Assembly: GCF_022771645.1 (NCBI RefSeq)
Contig: NZ_JALFCU010000085.1
Coordinates: 1 to 64,000, forward strand
Reading direction: 5' to 3'
Length of the DNA stretch: 64,000 nt
Source of the DNA: Selenomonas sp.
GTDB lineage: Bacteria; Bacillota; Negativicutes; Selenomonadales; Selenomonadaceae
Position 1 is the first letter of the stretch. Each line of letters begins with the position of its first letter. The notes under the pieces are model-generated. The model made no database searches. It was not told where the DNA came from and was given only the letters and a program-made list of their open reading frames with translations. Made by a program: the position numbers and the translations under genes. Shown one piece after another: positions 43,161 through 50,281 of this stretch.

Positions 43161-44621
43161 ATGATCGTGGAAGCGAGCGGCCTCACAAAAGCATTTCGCC
43201 CAAAGAAAATGCCGCAAGTCACAGCGCTTGACGGCATCAACCTCACAGTGCGCACAGGCGAACTGACGGCGCTCGTCGGCCCCGACGGCGCGGGCAAGAC
43301 GACATTCCTGCGGCTCGTCTGCGGCCTCATGACGCCGGACGCGGGGCAGCTCACCGTTGGCGGCATGGATGTCACGAAAAACGAACAGGCTGTGCAAGAT
43401 ATTTTGAGCTATATGCCGCAAAAATTCGGCCTGTATGAAGACCTCACGATCGCGGAAAACATGAAGCTCTACGCCGACCTCCACGGCGTGCCGGAAAGCG
43501 TCCGCAAGGAACGCTTCGCGCGGCTGCTCGACATGACGGGCCTCGCGGCATTCACGAACCGCCTCGCGGGCAAGCTCTCGGGCGGCATGAAGCAGAAGCT
43601 CGGCCTCGCTTGCACGCTCGTGCGCTCGCCGCGCCTGCTCATCCTCGACGAGCCGACCGTCGGCGTCGACCCGCTGTCGCGCCGCGAACTCTGGGAGATC
43701 CTGCAGCAGCTCACGCACGCAGAACGTCTTTCCGTCCTCGTCAGCACGGCGTACATGGACGAGGCGGCGCTCTGCCAGACCGTCCACGTGCTGAACCACG
43801 GCCGCATCCTCGCGTCCGGCACGCCGGAGGAACTCCGTCACATCGCAGACCATCGCTGCCACGACATCGCGCCGACGGCAGCGATGCCGATGCGGACGCT
43901 GCAGAGCCATCTTTTGGGCGACCCCGACATCACGGACGCCGTCCCCGTCTGCGGCCGCGTCCACTTCATCACGCGCACGCCCACGAGCCGCGTCGCATTC
44001 CTCGACGCGCATCCCGAACTGCCGCAGGCAACGCCATCCGGCGAACGCCTCGAAGATGCGTTCATGATTCTGTTGAAAGAAGATGAAGAGAATAGGAAAG
44101 GGAAGACGCAGGTACGAAAAGCCTTCCCCTCAGGGGAAGGGGGACCGCGTCAGCGGTGGAAAGGGTCCCTTGCAGGTCTTGACAATACGAACGTCGTAAC
44201 ATCTCGCGGGTGCGCGCACGAAAAGGTTTTTGGCAACGATTCCGTCAATGCCGACATCGACATCACCGTCCGCGACCTCGTCAAAAAATTCGGTGACTTC
44301 ACGGCTGTCTCCCACACATCATTCGACGTCCATCGCGGTGAGGTCTTCGGCCTGCTCGGCCCGAACGGCGCGGGCAAGACGACGACGTTCCGCATGCTCT
44401 GCGGCCTGTTGCCACTGACGTCGGGAAAGCTCAGCGTCGCGGGGCGTCGACCTCCGCACGGCGCGCACGGAGGCGCGGCGCAACATCGGCTACGTCGCAC
44501 AGAAATTTTCGCTCTACAGCCAGCTGACGGTCTACGAAAATTTGCGCTTTTACGGCGGCACGTACGGCATCCCGGCATTGGAACTGAAACAGCGCATCAA
44601 CGAAGTCATGGCGGAATTTGA
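43161..44621 (+). CDS. Double ABC ATPase (YbhF-like), frame broken after the start of the second domain
   Basis: The intact first ABC domain (residues about 1-235) has Walker A VGPDGAGKTT, signature LSGGMKQKL and Walker B LLILDEPTVGVD. A linker of about 70 residues includes a segment (KAFPSGEGGPRQRWKG) encoded by the palindromic repeat at 44121-44170. The second ABC domain starts with DLVKKFGDFTAVSHTSFDVHRG and its own Walker A LGPNGAGKTTT. At 44441-44444 a GGGG run carries one G too many: the frame leaves the domain after LSVAG and ends at 44621 in unrelated residues. Removing one G restores VDLRTARTEARRNIGYVAQKFSL and continues to 45018, giving about 618 residues. It is either a real mutation or a sequencing error in the homopolymer. 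Confidence 0.8.
   Translation: MIVEASGLTKAFRPKKMPQVTALDGINLTVRTGELTALVGPDGAGKTTFLRLVCGLMTPDAGQLTVGGMDVTKNEQAVQDILSYMPQKFGLYEDLTIAENMKLYADLHGVPESVRKERFARLLDMTGLAAFTNRLAGKLSGGMKQKLGLACTLVRSPRLLILDEPTVGVDPLSRRELWEILQQLTHAERLSVLVSTAYMDEAALCQTVHVLNHGRILASGTPEELRHIADHRCHDIAPTAAMPMRTLQSHLLGDPDITDAVPVCGRVHFITRTPTSRVAFLDAHPELPQATPSGERLEDAFMILLKEDEENRKGKTQVRKAFPSGEGGPRQRWKGSLAGLDNTNVVTSRGCAHEKVFGNDSVNADIDITVRDLVKKFGDFTAVSHTSFDVHRGEVFGLLGPNGAGKTTTFRMLCGLLPLTSGKLSVAGRRPPHGAHGGAAQHRLRRTEIFALQPADGLRKFALLRRHVRHPGIGTETAHQRSHGGI
44121..44170 (+). repeat. Two-hairpin palindromic repeat, copy 2, inside a coding region
   Basis: Hairpin 1: CCTTCCCC (44122-44129), loop TCA, GGGGAAGG. Hairpin 2: ACCGC (44144-44148), loop GTCA, GCGGT. 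A purine-rich tail GGAAAGGGTCCC follows. The copy lies in frame in the linker of the double ABC ATPase. Confidence 0.8.
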
Positions 44622-45018
44622 CTTGACGGATCGCTCCGACCATGTCGCGGGCGAGCTGCCGGGCGGCTACAAGCAGCGCCTTTCCATGGCGGCTGCGCTC
44701 ATCCACCGGCCGAAGATCCTGTTCCTCGACGAGCCGACGAGCGGCATCGATCCGCTCGCGCAGCGCACGTTCTGGCAGCAGATCGCGCACCTGTCGGAAC
44801 GCGGCGTGACGATCATCATCACGACGCATTTCATGGACGAGGCCGAGTACTGCGACCGTATGATGATCCAAGACCACGGCGAGATGCTCGTGCTCGGCGC
44901 ACCGGCAGACATCCGCAAGCGCATGAACATGCCGGACGCGGATATGAACGCCATCTTCATCGCGATTGTCGAGCAGTCGCGCGCCGCGCTGGAAAAAGAA
45001 GGGAGGCAGGGCGCATGA
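44443..45018 (+). pseudogene. Remainder of the second ABC domain of the YbhF-like ATPase (frameshifted 3' part)
   Basis: In the +1-shifted frame this segment encodes about 191 residues that complete the second ATPase domain: Q-loop IGYVAQKFSLYSQLTVYENLRFYGG, signature LPGGYKQRL, Walker B ILFLDEPTSGID and the switch His in TTHFMDEAEY. No good independent start exists; a TTG at 44542 lies inside the domain. It ends in the ATGA overlap with the next permease gene, so coupling to downstream genes depends on ribosomes reaching this frame. If the extra G at 44441-44444 is a sequencing error, this and the previous entry are one gene, 43161-45018. Confidence 0.75.
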
Positions 45019-46160
45019 GCGACGGAACCGCAACACAGAACGCGGGCATCCGCGCGGCATTCCGCCGCTTCGCCGCGCTCGTCTGGAAGGAATTCCTCGA
45101 GCTCATCCGCGACCGCAGCAGCATTCTCATGGGTGTCGTGCTGCCGCTCATGCTCATCCTCATCATCGGCTACGGCATGTCGCTCGACGTCGAGAACGTG
45201 CCGACGGCCGTCGTCTTGGAGGACACGTCGCCGACGGCGCGCTCCATGGTCTCGTTCACGCAGGGCTCGAAGTATTTTTCGCCCGTGTTCGTCCATGCGA
45301 TGCCCGAGGCGGAAGAGATGCTCAAAAATCATGAAGTCTCCGCCATCCTGCGCGTGCCGCATGAATTCACGGAGCGCCTCGCGAAAGGTGACGCGTCCGT
45401 GCAGCTCATCTTGAACGGCGGCGACGCGACGACGGCGATGTCGGCGCAGAGCTATGTGCAGGGCGCGGTGCTCGCATGGGTCGCGACGCGGGCGGCCGCG
45501 GCAGGCACAGGGCAGGCGACGGTCGTCTCGCGCGTCTGGTTCAACGATGCGAACACGAGCACGTGGTTCTTCGTGCCGGGCATCCTCATGATGGTGCTGA
45601 CGATCAGCGGCGTGTTTCTCACGGCCATGGTCATGGCGCGCGAGTGGGAGCGCGGCACGTTCGAGTCGCTGTTCGTGACGCCCGTGCGCATCTATGAATT
45701 GATCCTCGCGAAAGTCGTGCCGTATTTCGTCATCGGCATGGGCGGCATGCTGCTCTGCCTCCTCGCGGGGCGCGTGCTGTTCGACCTCCCCATGCGCGGA
45801 TCGATGCTGCTGATTCTCGGCGAGTCGATGCTCTATCTCGTCATCGCGCTCGCGCTCGGCCTCGTCATTTCGTCGCTGACGAAGAATCAGCTGCTCGCGT
45901 GCCAACTGTCGCTCCTCATTAGCTTTTTGCCGACCATCATGCTGTCGGGCTTCCTATTCGACCTGCATTCTGAGCCCATCGGCATCCGCGCCGTCAGCCA
46001 TGTCTTGCCGATGACGTATTTCCTCGAGCTCATGAAGTCGCTATTGCTTGCGGGCAACTACTGGCCGCTCATCGCGAAGAATACGGCGCTCCTCATGGGC
46101 TACGCTGTGCTGTTCCTATGCATCGCGTATCACTTGACGAAAAAGAAGGTGGAAGGATGA
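45015..46160 (+). CDS. ABC-2 type permease (YbhS-like)
   Basis: A 381-residue membrane protein. A cytosolic amphipathic start (FAALVWKEFLELIRDRSSILMG) leads to a first helix, then a large extracytoplasmic loop of about 130 residues, then five helices from about residue 180 to 375. TAMVMAREWERGTFESLFVTPV is the coupling-helix signature of ABC-2 exporters. It overlaps its neighbours by 4 bases on both sides. It pairs with the next gene as a heterodimeric channel. Confidence 0.9.
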   Translation: MSDGTATQNAGIRAAFRRFAALVWKEFLELIRDRSSILMGVVLPLMLILIIGYGMSLDVENVPTAVVLEDTSPTARSMVSFTQGSKYFSPVFVHAMPEAEEMLKNHEVSAILRVPHEFTERLAKGDASVQLILNGGDATTAMSAQSYVQGAVLAWVATRAAAAGTGQATVVSRVWFNDANTSTWFFVPGILMMVLTISGVFLTAMVMAREWERGTFESLFVTPVRIYELILAKVVPYFVIGMGGMLLCLLAGRVLFDLPMRGSMLLILGESMLYLVIALALGLVISSLTKNQLLACQLSLLISFLPTIMLSGFLFDLHSEPIGIRAVSHVLPMTYFLELMKSLLLAGNYWPLIAKNTALLMGYAVLFLCIAYHLTKKKVEG

Positions 46161-47275
46161 GCTGGTCCGACATTCGTTTGTTCTTCCAGCAATTGTTTTT
46201 CCTTTGTCAGAAAGAACTCATCGCGCTCGTCAAAGACCCGCGACTGAAGTTCATGCTCGTCGTCCCGCCCATCATGCAGGGCTTCCTCTTCGGCTACGCA
46301 GCGAACTACAACCTCGAAGAAGTGCCGTACGCCGTCATCGACGAGTCGCATGGCGCGCTCGCGCACGACCTCATCGCGCACATCGACGCGGCGCCGGCGT
46401 TCGACCGTGTGGCGACGCTCACAAACGCCAACGAGATTGCCGATCAGATTGATTCGGGGAGCGTCATCTGCGTCGTCGTGATTCCGCAGGATTTCGACCG
46501 CCTCATCAATCGCGACGGGCAGGCGCCCGTGCAGGTCATCGCCGACGGCCGCAACAGTTCCATCGCCGGCCTCGCGACGGGCTACATCAGCCAGATCGTC
46601 GCGACGTGGAATGCCGAGCGCATAGGCACGGGCGGCATCACGATCCAGTCGCGCACATGGTACGACCCGAACCAGGAGACGCAGTGGAACTTCGTGCCGA
46701 GCCTCATGGCGATGATCTCGTTCACGCAGGTCATGCTGCTCGCCGGCATGTCCATCGCGAAAGAGCGCGAGCAGGGAACGTTCGACCAGTTGCTCGTGAC
46801 GCCGCTCGGCCCGTCACAGATCCTCATCGGCAAGGCCGTGCCGCCCGTGCTCGTCGGCCTGTTCCAGGCGCTCGCGATTTTCTGCATCGCGCGGTTCTGG
46901 TTCGAGATCCCGTGCTCCGGTTCGATCCTCTCCATCGTCGCGACGCTGGTCTTTTTCATGGTCAGCTCGACCGGCATCGGCCTCTCGATTTCGGCCATTT
47001 CGGAAAATATGCAGCAAGTTTTGATTTACGTCCTTGTCCTCATGATTCCGATGGCGCTGCTCTCCGGCATGGCGACGCCCGTCGCGAACATGCCGGAGGT
47101 CTTGCAGCTCTTCACGTACATCGACCCGATGCGCTTCGCCATCGACGCCGTGCGCCGCATCTATCTCGAGGGCGCGACGCTCTTTGATGTGCGATGGGAT
47201 TTCCTCCCCATGTTCTGCATCGGCGCGGTGACCATGCCGGCCGCAGGCTATCTCTTCCGCCACAAGACAACATAA
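46157..47275 (+). CDS. ABC-2 type permease (YbhR-like)
   Basis: A 372-residue ABC-2 permease with the same plan as its neighbour: first helix near residues 30-50, an external loop, coupling signature AGMSIAKEREQGTFDQLLVTPL, then further helices and a short basic end. Conserved FTYIDPMRFAIDAVRRIYLEG near the C-terminus is typical of YbhR. The ATG at 46157 overlaps the previous stop and follows GGAAGG. Confidence 0.9.
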   Translation: MSWSDIRLFFQQLFFLCQKELIALVKDPRLKFMLVVPPIMQGFLFGYAANYNLEEVPYAVIDESHGALAHDLIAHIDAAPAFDRVATLTNANEIADQIDSGSVICVVVIPQDFDRLINRDGQAPVQVIADGRNSSIAGLATGYISQIVATWNAERIGTGGITIQSRTWYDPNQETQWNFVPSLMAMISFTQVMLLAGMSIAKEREQGTFDQLLVTPLGPSQILIGKAVPPVLVGLFQALAIFCIARFWFEIPCSGSILSIVATLVFFMVSSTGIGLSISAISENMQQVLIYVLVLMIPMALLSGMATPVANMPEVLQLFTYIDPMRFAIDAVRRIYLEGATLFDVRWDFLPMFCIGAVTMPAAGYLFRHKTT

Positions 47276-47290
47276 AGAAGGTCCTCATCC

Positions 47291-47944
47291 ATGAAACAAG
47301 ACACAAAACAGCGCGAAGACGGCCGCGCGACGCGCGAGCGTCTGCTCGATTGCGCCGAAGCGCTCACGGCGGCGAAAGGCTTCGCCTCCGTCACGAGCAA
47401 GGAAATCTGCCAGCAGGCCGGCGCGAACCTCGCGGCTGTCAACTATCATTTCGGCAGCCGCGAAGGGCTGTACGAGGCCATGCTCTACCGCGTGCACGAC
47501 CGCATCATCAGCCAGACGACGCTGCAGGACATCGCCGAGGGCGCGGGCACGCCGCGTGAAAAGCTCGAGCGCTTTTTCGACAGCTTGCTCTGGTCCGTGC
47601 AGCGCGGCGGCCGCGCCGGTGCGGACGAGCGCGCCATCCAGGTCTGGCTGCGCGAAGCGCTCGGCAACGCGACAGCGTTCTTGCCCATCCTCCGTCATCT
47701 CGCCACGACGAAATTCCCATGGGTGCGGAAGCTCTTCGCGGATTACCTCGGACGCTCCGAGGGCGACCCCGTGCTTTACAGTGGCATCCTGCACACGATG
47801 GCGCCGATCCTCCTCTTGAACCTCAAGGATTTTTTCCCGATTGCAGCAGAAGACGAGCCCATGCGCATCCTGCGCGACCCCGCATTTCACGCTGCCATGC
47901 GCATGTACGCTTTCGCCGGCCTCGATGCGCTCAAAAAGGCATGA
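47291..47944 (+). CDS. TetR-family repressor (CecR-like)
   Basis: A 217-residue regulator. The N-terminal helix-turn-helix is RERLLDCAEALTAAKGFASVTSKEICQQAGANLAAVNYHFGSREGLYEAM, and the C-terminal ligand domain resembles CecR/DUF1956 (HDRIISQTT..., LREALGNATAFLPIL). In E. coli the CecR gene controls the ybhFSR transporter. Here it ends the homologous operon, so it most likely binds the palindrome at 42057-42074. No terminator is visible before the next promoter. Confidence 0.88.
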   Translation: MKQDTKQREDGRATRERLLDCAEALTAAKGFASVTSKEICQQAGANLAAVNYHFGSREGLYEAMLYRVHDRIISQTTLQDIAEGAGTPREKLERFFDSLLWSVQRGGRAGADERAIQVWLREALGNATAFLPILRHLATTKFPWVRKLFADYLGRSEGDPVLYSGILHTMAPILLLNLKDFFPIAAEDEPMRILRDPAFHAAMRMYAFAGLDALKKA

Positions 47945-47966
47945 AGCTGCGGGAAATGCCCAACCT

Positions 47967-47995
47967 TTGACAGCTTTCGCTCAAAAGTTTATAAT
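47967..47995 (+). promoter_or_regulatory. Near-consensus sigma-A promoter for the small basic-tailed protein
   Basis: Perfect TTGACA (47967-47972), a 17-base spacer and perfect TATAAT (47990-47995). It is the best promoter match in the window, so the downstream gene is probably highly expressed. Confidence 0.85.
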
Positions 47996-48050
47996 AGGCA
48001 GTGTCATACATAGCTATTATACGAGATGAAAAGAAAGGCTGGGATTATCT

Positions 48051-48386
48051 ATGGCAACGAGAACGACGACAACCAAGACAAAATCCAAAACGACGAAGAC
48101 GGCGGCAAAGACGACCGTGAAGAAAGACGCAAAAGTCTACGTCTTCTTCAACTGCGACGAGGAGAAATCCGAGACGTCGATGAACATCTTCTACAACAAC
48201 GAAGTGTTCAAAGACACGGCGACGTCCCGCAAGGCGCTCTGGGCGAAGATCGAGGGCGAGGTCAAAGACGGCAAAGTGCAGCTCGCTGACGAAGCAGCCG
48301 CGAAAGAAGCCGTCCTCAAAGGCGACCCCTGCGCAGCGACGGAGCAGATTCGCTACGGCGCGGTCAAAGAACTCCTCATTCACTGA
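48051..48386 (+). CDS. Small protein with Thr/Lys-rich basic tail, unknown function
   Basis: A 111-residue protein. Residues 1-26 are almost only Thr, Lys and Ala (MATRTTTTKTKSKTTKT...), a disordered basic tail like those of histone-like or nucleic-acid-binding proteins. The rest (AKVYVFFNCDEEKSETSMNIFYNNEVF...) is a compact acidic alpha/beta region I do not recognise. There is no signal or membrane helix. It has its own very strong promoter and terminator, so it is an abundant monocistronic product. A nucleoid or ribosome association is a guess from composition only. AAAGG precedes the ATG at a long spacing. Confidence 0.65.
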   Translation: MATRTTTTKTKSKTTKTAAKTTVKKDAKVYVFFNCDEEKSETSMNIFYNNEVFKDTATSRKALWAKIEGEVKDGKVQLADEAAAKEAVLKGDPCAATEQIRYGAVKELLIH

Positions 48387-48428
48387 GGCGTGCGCGTGGA
48401 AACGCACGACAAAAGCACAAAAAAGAGA

Positions 48429-48463
48429 GAAGGCTTGTCATCTGAGGACAGGCCTTCTTTTTT
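48429..48463 (+). terminator. Rho-independent terminator after the small basic-tailed protein
   Basis: GAAGGCTTGTC, loop ATCTGAG, GACAGGCCTTC with one G-U pair, followed by TTTTTT. Confidence 0.9.
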
Positions 48464-48527
48464 CGTGCAAAATTTGCTAAAATACAATTGTCAATAAAAT
48501 TTTTTGAGCAAAGGGGCACATCGGCGT

Positions 48528-49469
48528 ATGGAGCGAGAAGAAGACACGAAGGGAATCCAACTGCAGTGGTTCCCCGGCCATATGAAAAAAGCGCAGCGAC
48601 TCATTGAGGAGAACTTGAAGCTCGTCGATGTCGTCGTGGAGCTCCGCGATGCGCGCATCCCGGCGGCGAGCGCGAATCCGATGCTGGCGGAGATCATCGC
48701 GGGCAAGCCGCGCCTCATCGCGCTGAACAAGTCCGACCTCGCCGACCCGGCCGAGACGCGCGCATGGCTCGCGTATTTCCGCGCGCAGGGCATCCGCGCC
48801 GTAGCCATCGACGCGAACAAGGGCAAGGGCATGAAGCAGCTCACGCAGGCGGCGGAAGAGCTCGCTCGGCCGAAGACGGAAAAGTATGCAAAGAGCGGCG
48901 GGCGCGGGCGCGCAGCGCGTTGCATGATCCTCGGCATCCCGAACGTCGGCAAGTCGTCGCTCATCAACCGCCTTGCAGGCGCGGCGCGGACGAAGGTGCA
49001 GAACACGCCGGGTGTGACGCGTGCGAAACAATGGGTGAGGATCGGCGCGAACCTCGACATCCTAGACATGCCGGGCGTCCTCTGGCCGAAGTTCGAGGAC
49101 ATGACGGTCGGACTGAAGCTCGCGTTCACGGGCGCGATCAATGATGACATTTACGATCAGGAGCAGGTCGCGGGGCTCTTGCTCGAAACGCTGTGCCGCA
49201 CGCATCCCGAGCGGCTCGCGGAGCGATTCAAGCTCACGGGGGAGCTGCCGGAGAACGGCTACGAGCTCATCGAGCTCATCGGGCGCAAGCGCGGCTGCCT
49301 CGTGAAGGGCGGCGCCATTGACACGGAAAAGGCCGTGCGCATCGTGATGCAGGAATTCCGCGCGGGCAAGCTCGGGCTCGTGACGCTCGATGACGTGCCG
49401 ACGGAAACAGAGGATGCGGCAGACACGGCGGAACCGTCGGATGCATCGCAGGAAGAAGGCCGGTCGTGA
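48528..49469 (+). CDS. rbgA: Ribosome biogenesis GTPase RbgA (YlqF)
   Basis: A 313-residue circularly permuted GTPase needed for late 50S ribosomal subunit assembly. G motifs appear in permuted order: G4 LNKSDLAD, then G1 GIPNVGKSS, then G3 DMPG. QWFPGHMKKAQR at the N-terminus is the RbgA signature, and the C-terminal helical domain binds rRNA. The ATG at 48528 follows AAAGGGG; an upstream TTG at 48504 is less likely. It is followed immediately by rnhB, a widely conserved Firmicutes pair. Confidence 0.94.
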   Translation: MEREEDTKGIQLQWFPGHMKKAQRLIEENLKLVDVVVELRDARIPAASANPMLAEIIAGKPRLIALNKSDLADPAETRAWLAYFRAQGIRAVAIDANKGKGMKQLTQAAEELARPKTEKYAKSGGRGRAARCMILGIPNVGKSSLINRLAGAARTKVQNTPGVTRAKQWVRIGANLDILDMPGVLWPKFEDMTVGLKLAFTGAINDDIYDQEQVAGLLLETLCRTHPERLAERFKLTGELPENGYELIELIGRKRGCLVKGGAIDTEKAVRIVMQEFRAGKLGLVTLDDVPTETEDAADTAEPSDASQEEGRS

Positions 49470-49470
49470 C

Positions 49471-50280
49471 ATGGATACCTCAGGCATGAAGATCAAGGAC
49501 ATCGAAGCGGCGCTGTTCCCCCCGGACGGCGCAGAACCCGCGCAGGACGTCGTGGAAGCGTGCCGCCTCGATGCGCGGCAGGGCGTCCGGCGGCTCGTGC
49601 GGCGCTATGACAAGGAGCAGGCGGAACGCGCGCGCGTCGCGGCGCTCTACGCGTATGAAAATGCGGCGGCGGACGAGGGCTATGACATCATCGCCGGCGT
49701 CGACGAGGCCGGGCGCGGGCCGCTCGCCGGCCCTGTGTCCGTCGCGGCCGTCATCTTGCCGCGCGGGCTGTTCCTGCCACGGCTCAACGATTCGAAGAAG
49801 CTGTCGGCGAAGGCGCGCGAAGAACTGTACGACGAGATCCAGGAAAAGGCCATCGCCGTGAGCTCCGTGCTCGTCGATGCGAAGACGATTGACCGCATCA
49901 ACATTTACCAGGCGACGATGAACGGCATGTACGAGGCGATTTTCGGCCTCGACCCGCAGCCGAAGAAAGTCTTGATCGATGCCGTGCACCTCGAAAAGCT
50001 TCCGATGCCCGAGGAATCCATCATCAAGGGCGACGCGAAATCCGCGTCCATCGCGGCGGCCTCGATCGTAGCGAAAGTCACGCGTGACCGCCTCATGATG
50101 GAGTATGACAAGGCGTTCCCGCAGTATGGATTTGCGCAGCACAAGGGCTACGGCACAGCCGAGCACATCGCGGCGCTCCGACAATACGGCCCGTGCCCGA
50201 TTCATCGCCAGTCGTTCGAGCCCATCCGCTCGATGGTCGGCTGGATGGATGATGTCGCGAACGAAGGAGAGGTGACCTGA
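49471..50280 (+). CDS. rnhB: Ribonuclease HII
   Basis: A 269-residue enzyme that cleaves RNA in RNA-DNA hybrids and removes single ribonucleotides. The catalytic set is visible: Asp78 and Glu79 in GVDEAGRGPLAGPV, Asp170 in LIDAVHL and Asp188 in KGDAKSASIAAASIVAKVTRD. The roughly 70-residue N-terminal extension before the catalytic core is usual in Firmicutes RnhB. It starts one base after the rbgA stop and ends one base before the FliK-like gene, so the three are co-transcribed. Confidence 0.95.
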   Translation: MDTSGMKIKDIEAALFPPDGAEPAQDVVEACRLDARQGVRRLVRRYDKEQAERARVAALYAYENAAADEGYDIIAGVDEAGRGPLAGPVSVAAVILPRGLFLPRLNDSKKLSAKAREELYDEIQEKAIAVSSVLVDAKTIDRINIYQATMNGMYEAIFGLDPQPKKVLIDAVHLEKLPMPEESIIKGDAKSASIAAASIVAKVTRDRLMMEYDKAFPQYGFAQHKGYGTAEHIAALRQYGPCPIHRQSFEPIRSMVGWMDDVANEGEVT

Positions 50281-50281
50281 C

